The translations under genes and the position numbers were made by a program. The notes under the pieces are model-generated. The model was given only the letters and a program-made list of their open reading frames with translations. It did not search any database and was not told the origin of the DNA. From NCBI RefSeq assembly GCF_000003815.2, contig NC_049980.1:27951273-28015272 (forward strand): 64,000 nucleotides of DNA, read 5' to 3'. Positions 1 to 10,919 of this stretch are shown here, one piece after another. The stretch's first letter is position 1; each line of letters begins with the position of its first letter. This stretch comes from Branchiostoma floridae (taxonomy: Eukaryota > Chordata > Leptocardii > Amphioxiformes > Branchiostomatidae).

Positions 1-835
1 TTTGTAGAAGACCAACATAACTCAAGAACGCCTTGATGGATTGTATTGATATTCGGTAAGTGCGTAGGTCTTGATGAGACCTGACAACGATTAGATTTTG
101 AGCCCCCTAGCGGCCTGTCAAGGTACTGCAGCGGAACTTCCGGGTTGAGAGTAAGTGGTGTAGGTTTGGGCCCCTTAGCAGCTTGTTTTGGGACTGCAGG
201 GCAGGTTTAGTGTCAGACTTTGAAAGGAGACAACTCAAGAAGGGGTTGATGGATTTTCATGATGTTTGGTATGTAGATAGCTTGAGCTTCATATGATGAC
301 ATATTAATTGTGCAAATTGGTACCCCAATTGCCATGCGCATTCCATGAAAAATTCTTTCTTACCAACAAATCCTACCCATTCTGCTAGCTGGGAACTACT
401 TGGTACGGTCCGCCCGTCTGGAAAGTGACGCGTGGGGATCAGGGAGTCTGACCCGTGGGCCTTGGGAACCCGTCAACTGTCAGGTACAGCTGTGAAGGGT
501 GGAAGGAACCAAACCAGGCTGGGGATTTGTAATGCTTCAGACGTTTTTGACAAAAAATGCCCCTCCAAAACTAGCCGCTAGGTGGCACAAACTTATGTCA
601 CTTATTCCTGAGTACAAGAGCTATCCAACACCCCAAAATCGTGACCATAGCTTGTTGGGAACACGAGATAGCGAACCCGGAAGTTGCGCTGCAGTACCAA
701 GGGAATCCGCTAGGGGGCCCAATATCTAATCATTTCCAGCTTTTATCACACACTACCAACACACCAAGTATGAAACCAATTCACCCAGCCGTTCTTGAGT
801 TATCTTGTTTACACACAGACGTGTAAACACGCTCA
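1..835. repeat. Composite repeat with opposed arms
   Basis: AACTCAAGAACGCCTTGATGG with CCCCCTAGCGG and TACTGCAGCGGAACTTCCGG (20-150) appears inverted at 640-805 (CGGAAGTTGCGCTGCAGTAC, CAGCCGTTCTTGAG). Related single arms lie at 28905-29070, 29630-29690 and 43005-43090. A dispersed repeat with no coding capacity. It fills most of the left edge, where paralogue exons might have been expected. Confidence 0.55.
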
Positions 836-879
836 GTTCCATTACAGGACCATTGCAACAAGTGCCATTTGTAGCTGAG

Positions 880-1140
880 AAGGAGAAGAATACTGATAGA
901 TGTATATTATGCAAAATAAAGACCTAATTTGCATAATTAATGAGAAAATGCTATAATGTCAATGTAGTAAATGACGGGAACTTCTTGTAGCATTTGGAAG
1001 TTATGTACAGATGAATCAGAAAATGCGATAAAAGCAGTCTTATCTTCTTAACATAGATTGCACATGTCAGTTTGATGGAGATGATCAAGTCATATAATTT
1101 ATGCAAATGAGAACCTTATTTGCATAATAAATGACAAACA
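880..1140. repeat. A/T-rich repeat with paired octamer-like motifs
   Basis: TTTGCATAATTAATGA at about 929 and TATGCAAATGAG / TTTGCATAATAAATGA at 1101-1133. Same style as the tandem array at 27950-28800. Confidence 0.45.
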
Positions 1141-1474
1141 CAATACAGCAGTTGTAAAAGATAGAATCATGTGGCGAAGATGTGGGGTCGTGGAACTAGT
1201 TTTAAGTGGGGTATAAGCTAGTCTGGGATGGGAGGATACAGCTGATGACAGACGTGGGGTAATGACGCATTGCTTCATGTGCTACCGTGTGGTGATTGCG
1301 TTGTATCGTTACGCTTTATCGCTTCTTTAAGGAATCTTTCGAGACAGAAAAACAAACAAAATTGAACATTTCTAGTCTGTTCTAAAATTGGAATCGTTCA
1401 GAAGGCTCCTTTCGTCCTACCGAAACGACGTTTTTTTCGTGCATCTTTTTCAAACGAAATTTTGACACGGAAAT

Positions 1475-1965
1475 GATGCCATACTGTGCCTGGGCATGGT
1501 TCTGGATAAACGCATGGTTCTGGATAAAGCCGTCTTTTGTCCAGAACCGTGCCTGGTGGTTAAATAATACAGTCTTGGATATTATATCATTGTTGTAGAA
1601 ATTCTTACTAAGACGACCGTCTGTTTGCGCAACATCAACTCTAAGTCTGTAAATGATCCAAGACAAGCGTGAAATGTATTCTAATGAGCTAGAATTACGC
1701 TGATTCTTACTCATCCCAGCGACCCGAAAAACAAAGATGGCGGGGCTGCAGGAAAAAAAGCACGTTGGACAGATTCCTCACCTAAAAACACTAAGCTCCG
1801 CCCCAAAGCACAGTATGGGATAAGGTCCCCTGTGTGTCCAGATCTGTGCGCGATTGGGCACGGTTCGGGACAGCCCCTGCGTGTCCCAAAACGTGCTTTT
1901 GCCCCAGGCACGGTTCTGGACACACGGGGACTGTCCGGAACCGTGCCTAGGCACGGTTCGGGGCG
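1475..1965. repeat. Palindrome-rich GGCACGGTTCTGGAC repeat cluster
   Basis: CCTGGGCATGGTTCTGGATA with the inverse TCCAGAACCGTGCCTGG, and CACGGTTCTGGACAC followed by GGGGACTGTCC. The same words recur at 24390-24510, 25060-25175, 25975-26040 and 27150-27250, always near intron 1-3 sequence of the channel gene or its paralogue. Probably ends of one MITE family. Confidence 0.55.
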
Positions 1966-2415
1966 CAACAGCTAACTCACGAATTAGTGCATACAATTTA
2001 AGATGAGGAGATATCCAACAATTCGGGTATTTACAGTATATGTGGATTCTAATATCATAAAGGATAATTGTAAATATTTCGCCAAAACACTAGCAGCTAT
2101 TCAAGAATCTGGATATTATTTCAAAAACGACGTTTTCAGGTAGCATCCTTGAATGCTATTTGGCGTGTCGTATTCCCTGGATTTCATACCTTCATTGGCG
2201 TACCAAAGAAATATGATGTTTGCACATGTTCGATGACATACTTGATATTCGCAAGGCCTGCCAGTCATGATGTGCTACGTGTAATCCAACATCAAGTCTA
2301 AGGTAATCATGAATACATTTTGCGATGAAAATAATAAGAAAAACAAGAATTAGAACTACATGAATGTATTTTTTTTCAAGCTACTACCGTCCTAAAGGCT
2401 TTGATATCGTAGTAA

Positions 2416-3179
2416 TACCCCCGTCACATGATATACGATCTTCGGATGTACTTCGCGATCGCAGGAAGGTCGGCTGATTTTAAGATCTTAAGATGGTCTT
2501 GCGTATTTTTCGCCCCAAAACTGTCCCTGTCACATATAAGCGAAGCTCGTGCGATCGTCTGAAATAAATCTATGATAATGAACCTCCCATGACCTCTTGC
2601 CCGCGGACAAGGTAACACAAAACGTTCCTCACAGAAAGGCAAGATATCAATAAATCTTGTTTCTTTTGTTGTCGTAATCTTTGTAACCAACTTATGGAAT
2701 GCGCGGGCATACTAGAAATGACGAAAGAAAAGAAATTGTGTCACAAAGGCAGCCTGCATACTGCCACAGGGGCCACAATGTCAGAATTACCCTCACATTC
2801 CCAGACATTCAATATTTGTAAACAAACCGACTGACGGGCGTTCGCCATCTGTTTTGCGCTCGATGATTAATAACTAGGTCCGTGCTGGATTGACGCACGA
2901 CTATCAATCGAATGTCGATACCCTTGCGAGGTACGCACGATTTGCACGCACCATCTGCGACTCAGTAACGAGCTCTCCAATCTCAGAGATCTCCTGCGAC
3001 TTGTCGCTTATGTTTGGCTGCACCGCGACCGTCGTACGACCCCTGAAAAAAATTAATCGCCGGCGATCCCTAAAAATCGCAAGATGATCGTGAGAACACC
3101 TGACGTCTTACTCACGAAAATGTCATTTAGAGCTCGTAGACTAGTCTTCCGATCGATTTTCGCCTCATGTGACGGGGTA
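2416..3179. mobile_element. Harbinger-like MITE, left copy, TSD TAA
   Basis: 764 bases with terminal inverted repeats (TACCCCCGTCACATGA and TCATGTGACGGGGTA), flanked by TAA on both sides (2413-2415 and 3180-3182). The paralogous locus near 27690 reads straight through with one TAA, a natural empty site. A three-base TWA duplication is the signature of PIF/Harbinger transposons. No transposase frame is seen. Confidence 0.83.
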
Positions 3180-3394
3180 TAAAAGTGATTAAATATAGGG
3201 GGCGGGATGAAAGGAAAAGTACCGTAATATACATTTTGAAAGTCTGTAATAAAGATTAAATTACAACATGTAATACATTATCAGTTGTCCCATTCCCGCA
3301 CCTTATATAAAATAATCTTGCGCTATGCTTTTCTCACCAGGAGAAATGGCAGAGATGACAACATAGCGAGATGAAATGGAGCAGAGTTACTTAC

Positions 3395-3467
3395 GTGGTT
3401 GGGAGGAGACGCCATTGTAGAACAGGCACCATACCACCACGCCAATCCACGATGGTAGTGTGCGCAT
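3395..3467 (-). CDS. Signal-peptide exon of a tandem paralogue (rest off window)
   Basis: Near copy of exon 1 of the mosaic channel gene: 73 bases, ATG at 3467, phase 1 GTAAGT donor, product beginning MRTLPSWIGVVVWCLFYNGV. It differs by a few residues (A to S, V to I, A to V, T to P) and has no stop or frameshift. Flanking DNA also matches that around 29218-29290. The next exons would lie at lower coordinates. None is recognisable in 1-3394, so this is a partial gene running off the left edge, or a relic of a broken copy. Confidence 0.6.
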
Positions 3468-4334
3468 AATGCGCGCTAGTTAGGGCTAATAGAAATAAAT
3501 TTTCAGTACAATACTAGCCGGAAATATAACTAACTCAATACATTACTATGATTTTAGTGTTTTTACGACTGTATACTTTCATGGGCTACTTATGTGATCA
3601 GGCCCAAATGATTAGAGTACTAAATTTAGTATGCACATGTAAGGCAAGAAACTGTCGTTTTTATGATGATGTTTTTTGCTTCCATATGGAACAAGAAAGT
3701 ATAAAACGACTGATTAACGTTACTGTTGTTAAATGCTTTCTACCTTATCTATTTAACCTGGTGTAAGAAATCTAGCCACTTTCAAATAACCATATGTACT
3801 ACATCTTATATCTAAACAATGTAGCGAAAAAAACTGTAGATCATTTCGAAGGAAAAAACAAAGTGTAACTGTTGCAACAAATGTTAAAGGTAACGTTTGC
3901 TATGACTACCTAATATACATGTACATAACTGATGCGTCGAAGAAAAATAAGCTGTCATTTTTTGGATATTGTTAATGGAGAAAACTTCAAAACAGTTCGA
4001 AGACCTAATATCTGCATCATCATCCAGGCGTGCATTATATCTGCATAAATTTCAGTTTTTGTTCATTTCTTGTTTTATTTTGTCTCAGTGATTATGCAAA
4101 TGTAGCTGATTATTCAAATATGGCTGTCAATCTATTTCAAATCATGGTCTTCTCTACCAAACTGATGGAATACATTGTACATGGGAAAGTCTGTTCCTTT
4201 GGTAGAATTCCATATATAATTTTGAAGTATACAAATGAGTATCACATTTACATTTAATCTATGTATGGGAATGAACACCTTTAACTAACTAAGTTACACA
4301 TGTCACACATAAGAAACGAAAGTATCATTTACCA

Positions 4335-6796
4335 AGGGATCATAATAATAAAGTTTATTGCAAATTCATGCCCATTGGGCTAATTGCAAGAAAAGAATGA
4401 CTAATTACATGAGATGAATAAATGTGGTCTGAATACATGTAGATAAACTAAATTCTAGCATACACATATTAAGTGGATGAATATACATACGATACATAAT
4501 GGGGTACTAAGTCTACGTAACTATTACAGGGTTTGACTTCTTTCTTGAAGACATTTGAAAATGAAATGCCCCATGTGTTCTATAATAGATTGAACCCTTG
4601 ATGTTAGTAGGAAGAGAATCTTTTGTGGCGTTTTTAACAATGAAAATGTTGGTGTGATTTCGGTCACTCTATCAAATAGCCTTTTTCTTTCGGCTTCGAA
4701 TTGGGGGCATTCACAAATAAAATGTGTTTCATTTTCAACTGCATTCATTGTGCACTGCTTACAAATTCTTTCTTGAACAGGTAGCTTTTTGTATCTTCCT
4801 TTCTCTATTTCTAACGGGTGCGAACTAATTCGTAACTTACATATTGCTGAGCGGTAATCATAATTATTATGGTACAAGTAGTTTTCCATGTCATATGTTG
4901 TTTTTAAGTTTTTGTAAAATCTAAGTTTTCCTTCGTCTACAGATAACTTGTAAAAGAAAGTTTGAGTATACATGTCATTCAACCTTCTCCTTAACAATGT
5001 ACATGAATAACTGCTGTCTATGATGTCGGTATTCCAGATGTATGAATAGCCGCTGTTATCAAGTATTTCCTTTACATGATGTATCCAGTTTTTCCTGCGG
5101 CTGTTCCCTGGTAAATAATGTTGTGACTGAAGTGCATCTACTTGTAACGGATGTGAAGACATATTTAATTGTCTGAGTCGAAGCCAATATTTGACTATAC
5201 GGACTGAAACATCTAGATCAACTGGGTATATACCAAGCTCCGCTCTACACGCCGAGTTACTAGAACTTCTTTGTACTCCTAGAATATTTTTACAGAATCT
5301 ATTCTGGATTATTTCAATGGGACAGTTATCATTCAGATAATCCTTGCCCCAAATCTCACAACCGTATAACATAATGGACTTGATACATGCATCATAAATT
5401 CTTAACAAGGCCTTCGGAGACAGAGGTGAACGGAATAATGGCTTGAGACTAAAAAGAGCTTTCCGTGCTTTTTGGGACAATTGCTTCTTGGCGGTAGTAA
5501 AAGTGCCTGACGAAGACAGTGTCAAACCTAAATAACAATAAGAACTTGTGATTTCGATGATCTCCTGGCCAAAGAAAAAGCTGACGTCCTTGAACAGGCG
5601 TCCTGTTTTGTTGAAAATTATAACTTTTGTTTTTTTCAGATTAACCTGTAATTTCCAATTTGTGCAGAACATGTTAAGTTTGTCCAGAGCACCTTGTAGT
5701 CCCTTTTCAGTCTCTGAGAATATTACCACGTCATCCGCGTAAAGTAAACATGAGACAAACAAATTGTGTAATGTTGGAGGTGCACAGTCAGGATTATCTA
5801 GTTCTTTAACAAGGTCATTTATAAACAGGTTGAACAGGGTGGGGCTGAGATTGCAGCCTTGTCTGACTCCTTTGTACGTACTGAATAAGGGAGTGAGACC
5901 TTCGGGGGTTTTGACACACGTTTGAGGGTGAGAATACATAGTTTTGATCAACTCATAGAATTTGCCACCTATCCCTGTACTAAGCAGTTTATAGCGTAGG
6001 CCTTCTCTCCAAACACTATCAAAGGCTTTTCTAAAATCTATAAAACATGCATATAAACGTTTGTTGGAGTTAATGTACTTAGATGTTAAAGAGTCAACAA
6101 CAAAAAGATTATCCCGTGTTCCGAAATTCTTTCTAAAGCCCGACTGATTTGGGGCAATAAGTGCATGTTTTTCTAAATAATTAGAAAGACGTGTATTCAG
6201 TATTGCGGTAAACAATTTGGAGAGACAGCTCATGACAGTAATTCCTCTATAATTATTCGGATCGTCTTTGGAGCCTCCTTTGTGTAGCGGTACGATATGG
6301 CTTTCACACCATTGTTTGGGGAAGTGGCCAGATGACATGATAAGGTTAAATAAATCAGCCAGCGGTTTTGTTAAAATATGGTGTGCGGATTTCAACATCT
6401 CGTTTAATATCAGGTCATTGCCGGAAGCTTTGCAATTCTTTAATTGGGATATTACTTGCGTTATTTCGTTTGGCTGTATGTCTGCGTCTAAAGGGTTAAA
6501 GTTTGATAATTCGGTCTCAAGTTCTTTCAATTTGTTTTCAATATGAATATGAAAGCTGTTGTCTGTTTGTTGTATGCTGGATTCTCTTCCAAATAACTGT
6601 TTAAAGTGAGAGTGAATGGTTTGACTGTCAATTGTTTCGTCCGTGGACGTGCGATCATTTGTTTTGAATTGTTTAATTAGCTGCCAAAAGGCTGACGGGG
6701 CGCTGTCGGTTTGAGAGTCATCATAGTAATTATACCCTAATTTGCATAGTTGATATTTGTAAATGTTCCACCTGCCATAACTTACAAATGATATAC
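4335..6796 (-). mobile_element. 5'-truncated non-LTR retrotransposon (LINE) with intact RT reading frame
   Basis: An open frame of about 750 codons without stops (6796-4524). Reverse transcriptase motifs are visible: YRGITVMSCLSKLF, ACFIDFRKAFDSVWREGL (catalytic Asp), GVRQGCNLSPTLF, and LLYADDVVIF (catalytic YADD). The C-terminus holds a zinc-knuckle-like CKQC...HFICECPQF motif, as in several LINE clades. No endonuclease domain is found upstream. The 3' end carries AATAAA and ends in TTATTATTATG near 4345. The whole element sits in one copy of the 24 kb duplication only, so it inserted afterwards. An intact RT frame suggests a young insertion. Clade not determined. Confidence 0.88.
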
Positions 6797-6799
6797 ATC

Positions 6800-8040
6800 A
6801 TTTAAAGTCCCATTATGGAAAAATTGGAATTGGAGATAACAAAGTTAGCACAAATTCCAGACCAAGCAACTTGAGAGCCAAAATTGACTTTGACCTTATC
6901 TTCCCAAAACCTATCGAGCTACTCTATAATCACAATCAACACAAGTTTCACTGACCACAAATATCCGGACACACCCCTCTTGGTAAATGGCATGGCCCAC
7001 TTAAGCAGATGGTAATGTAACCTGACCCTTATGTAGCCCTATCTCTGCGCCTCTGGAGTGACTTCTGTTAATAATTAAAACCAAGCAGAGGTGCGGAGAT
7101 GCCCCCAAAGCACACAAAAGCCAACCTAATGTACCAAATTCAAAGCCAATTAGACCCAAAAATCAAACTGTCAGGCCACGAACACCAACCCATGTACCAA
7201 ATATCGTCACAATAGCATGCTGCAATCTGGAGATATATCGCCGGAAACGCACCAAAACACACAGACAACGAAACTGAAAACTATACCTGCATTTTCATGC
7301 AGGCAATAAGGTAGGTGTAACTGAAAAATGAGCTGATCTATGTTTCGAACCTAAAATGTCTATTTTGCACATTTCAGAACGAATGTACGCGTGTTTGACA
7401 TCAAACTACCAGTGGCCGCTTGGAGCGGGATTCAAACAGGCTACGCAGACAGTTCTAAACGCAGGATGTTTCAAAATCTAATATATAACATCTCAAGGGT
7501 TTGAAGTAGGGGTGGGTACCGGTACTGGCACAAAATCTTTTTTTTTGTCTGACTACACTCCTTGGCCAGTTTGGTTGGTACTATCCTATGCAATCGTAGG
7601 ATCCGCTTGGAGATTACTTTGTTTCCAACCGGGGACGGTGCTGGGGGTGATCGGGCGCCGAACTTAGCGAGGCGCCCGATCGCCATATATAGCACAGCAC
7701 GCTGGCATCAAGCGGTCCACCACCCAGCCTTCAGATAGCTAGCGATTTATGTAGAGTTATATAGCGCCGCAAACAACGCGCTGCTGACGGCATGTGCATT
7801 TTCAGTTCAGACTGTAGAAGATTTGTGAAACGCCACTCGGCAGAGAGGTGGCCCAGAATGTGCGCCGGAGCTGAAGCTATTTCATTTTTCATGGCGCAAT
7901 CGTAACGCGATATTGTTACTTTCTATACGATTTTCGTGTCGACTACGTGCAAATCGGGTTGACGTCGGTCATTGAGGGCAAGATAGAAGGGCGGGGGAAG
8001 CATTTTACATCGGGGACAAAGAGGAACGCCCGGGGAAAAG
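6800..8040. other. Intergenic, no gene; part of duplication unit
   Basis: 7304-7465 matches 32675-32830. The rest has no partner. TAAGCAGATGG and CCAAGCAGAGG words at 6994 and 7083 hint at decayed MITEs. Confidence 0.6.
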
Positions 8041-8134
8041 CTAAACTACAGCAGGTGCCAAGGCGACGTCCTGGAGCAAAGCTGAACGAGTCGGGGGCTA
8101 AGCTGAAGAATTAGGTGGGATGCCAATGTTATGT

Positions 8135-8234
8135 GGGAAAAATCGTGACCTTTTCCGTTCATCTTTTTTTTCGATCGGTGGGAATGCCGATCGAAAAAAA
8201 AAGATGAAAGGAAAAGGTCACGATTTTTTTCCAC
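8135..8234. repeat. Near-perfect 43-base hairpin
   Basis: Arms 8135-8177 (AAAAATCGTGACCTTTTCC...) and 8188-8234 (...GGAAAAGGTCACGATTTTT) are inverted with about ten bases between them. The right side runs into CCAACCTCTGCTTGGAGAG, an end of the CCAAGCAGAGG family, so this is probably a MITE core. Confidence 0.7.
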
Positions 8235-8657
8235 CAACCTCTGCTTGGAGAGTAGGTGAAGGAGGCTACGGGCCGAGTTAGGGACCATCGGGAGCGTACC
8301 AAAACAAAGCGAACTGGACTTTAGGTTATATATGTTTGGGTAGATGTGTGTGGGGGGTGGGAAAGGTTAATCGGAAAGCCATACTCAAATGACAGGATGT
8401 TTACGGAACTAACATCCTGCCATCGTATGTACAAAAGGTGATTGTTTGAACGTCAGTCGATCAACACCACGTCAGTCTGTAAATGAACTTGTCACCAGCT
8501 GATATTTGCACGGTCCAATATCACCATAATAACAGCGCCAACAGAAAGATGAAGTCAATATTTGCTTCCGCTGTTCTTAACAAAAGGAGAAAAAAAACCT
8601 GGCCCCCAGCAGCAAACTTTCCGCGCATTCATTACAATGGCAAACAAACACATTAAT

Positions 8658-8837
8658 CCAAGCAGAGGTTGGGTCCCGGGGACCCTATTCTCCAAGCAGA
8701 GGCTGTGTCGGGGGTATATAGTAGTAGTCGGGAAATTTACCGGCGCGCTCTTTGCGCCTTTCCCGACTACTACTATATCTCCGCGACTCAGTCTATGCTT
8801 GGAGACTACAGTCCCTGGGACCCAACCTCTGCTTGGA
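8658..8837. mobile_element. Fold-back element, CCAAGCAGAGG family, copy A
   Basis: A long hairpin of two roughly 85-base arms: TCCAAGCAGAGGTTGGGTCC at one end and its inverse at the other, with the inner arms TAGTAGTAGTCGGGAAA and TTTCCCGACTACTACTA. The turn is GC-rich. Shared with copy B at 10942-11168. Confidence 0.75.
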
Positions 8838-9740
8838 AAATAGGGCTTATTCAGTCACGTGATCCACCCCCGAGCAACTACCCGGACGCTCCGGACGCCA
8901 TAGCAACGAGCGAAGTCGGCCATTTTAAGGTGCACTTTGAGCGCGGCTCAAAGCGGCTCGCTATGCAACTCTCCGTAAAAATTGAAAATATTTCTTATGC
9001 AACGCACAACTTCCCCTCAAAACGTTTAGGTTCATAATCACGGTGTTTAGTAGTGCGGTGGGATGTTGGTCCAGCACTGGTACAGCCTACACACATCGGG
9101 TAACAGTAATATCTGTCTCGCGTTTCTCGTGTAATGAAACTTAGCAAGGCCGGGAACAAACATATTCGTTCCCCACGGTCTTTGCATGAGACTTCGGAAC
9201 TTCCCTGATCACAACGCACCTTCTGCCAACCCGATCTGTCTTACCACCTGGTCTTACCACGTTTATTTTTCTACCTGTTCAGATATTACGCAGTTGTAGG
9301 CCCGCTGACACTAACGTGTACGCTTTGAACTGATGTGTAAAAAATCGTTCCCACAATTGCTATCGAATACTCTGGTCACTGTTGTTGTCGTGCTCGGGGA
9401 TCCGGAGTGGGTCAAACTTTCCCCCACTGCCCCAAGAGAGGCCGGTGTAAGAACGAGTACAAGCTTCCCGGTATATATTCCTTTCCCGGCATTTTTTCTT
9501 TCACGGCACATCCTTCACATGTATTCTCGTTAAAAATCGCGAATCGACCTCCCCCAACGACTTACGCCAAAGCCCCCAGAGAGGCCTCTAAAGGAGGCTA
9601 GACAGACGCCTTTGTGTGTTGATAGGTTGAAAGGTGTTTTCCATTTGTATCGTAATTCAAAGTCTCAACCGCTCCCATGGCATAATATATACACTGTACA
9701 TAAAACGTTCTGAAACATACTTCTCGTCATATGTCCGTTG

Positions 9741-9945
9741 GTGTTAAATGAATGAATGAATGAATGAATGAATGAATGAAGACCTTTATTGTACAGTTTT
9801 GCCCAACCGAGCTAAGTACAGGTCACAACAAGTCAAGATATATACATATAAAAGTATCACAAATCTAGTCTAACACAAAAGTTCGGCTTCTTCTCGCTTC
9901 TTGGTAATAGTGAAAATGTAGGACTGTTAAAAAACACCTTGCTTG
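9741..9945 (-). mobile_element. LINE 3' end with (TTCA)n tail
   Basis: Read on the minus strand it ends GACCTGTACTTAGC...TACAATAAAGGTC followed by (TTCA)n at 9751-9781. The second tandem copy (near 12285) lacks it, so it inserted after the 2.4 kb duplication. Only the 3' tail is present. Confidence 0.65.
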
Positions 9946-10919
9946 GTATTCTTTGGCAAAAGTACATCTTCAAGTTTGTCATCACTCACTGGTGTGAACT
10001 GACCGTGGTGATTCATGTCTCCATGACCCCTGTCTGTAAGATGTTCTACGTCGAGTTCAGAAAAAACAAGTCTCCCAGGATAACTGTTTACATTGTTTAA
10101 AGCATGCCTGTGTCTCTACAAGTTAAAGTTAGGGAAAGGAGGTTGTGTAATCTTCCTAAACGATGAATTTCATCCAATGTTACAATTTTCTGTAAGATTC
10201 TAAAATTTGTCGTGTCCTTCTATGTCCAATATTTTGCAATGTAAAAGTAAGCGTTGTGAATACAATGTTACTATCCAGTATAGAATATGCATGCACAGAA
10301 GAACAAGCTAAGGGCTCAACTCACCGTTGTAGCTCTCAAACCTGGTGTAGAAGATCGCGGGTCGTCGTGTCTACCTGTAGCTTGTGTTTGAAGGAGTGAA
10401 TGGGCAGACAAGCAACCACACGATCTTGACATAGAATGTTTGCACTTGGAGCGCGCTTTTTGAGAATACAGCCTTTGGTCATGCACGAACCCTTTACACT
10501 ATTCACATGAAGCCCCACTGACGGATGCATGGTAATAGTGTGATGTGGTCCACCTGGAAACTTGATTTACATAACAAAGGGTGTGGAAGTTGCTTCAAGA
10601 AGTTGTTTGAACTTCAGACCAAACCCTCCATTCCTCTACCGCTACGTAAGTCCTTCCGCCGTAAGCAAAATTTTTGTATGCCTGTCTGACCGTCAGTCTG
10701 TCTGTCTCTGAACAGCTATTGGGTGGATCTTTATGTTATTTGCTACGTTGGTAAAATGAACCTAGCGGCTTTCCATGGAGCAGGACTTCCAGTTTTCATA
10801 CCTTCTTTTCCGGACACGTTATATATATAGTCATTTTGATTGGAGCTCTTGGACTAAATTGACGTACTAGATTTTGACCCCTAGCAGCTATTTTCAACAC
10901 TTCAGGAGCCGATTTTGTG

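Larger units (their letters stand above)
8600..10880. repeat. Inner 2.4 kb tandem repeat, copy A
   Basis: Matches 10920-13310 over most of its length. Examples: CTATGCAACTCTCCGTAAAA, GTCATCACTCACTGGTGT and AACCTGGTGTAGAAGATCGC occur in both, 2.28-2.39 kb apart. No gene seen. It holds the fold-back element, an E-box/X-box-like block and the LINE tail. Confidence 0.75.

Noticed and set aside
1..3394. Exons 2 onward of the left paralogue
   Set aside because: I looked for the hevein-like, CUB and LDLa motifs on the minus strand and found none. The interval is filled by repeats.
8562..9037. Plus-strand frames in the 2.4 kb repeats (also 11036-11359)
   Set aside because: They run through a hairpin transposon and repeat DNA, have no domain features, and the two copies do not keep the same frame end to end.
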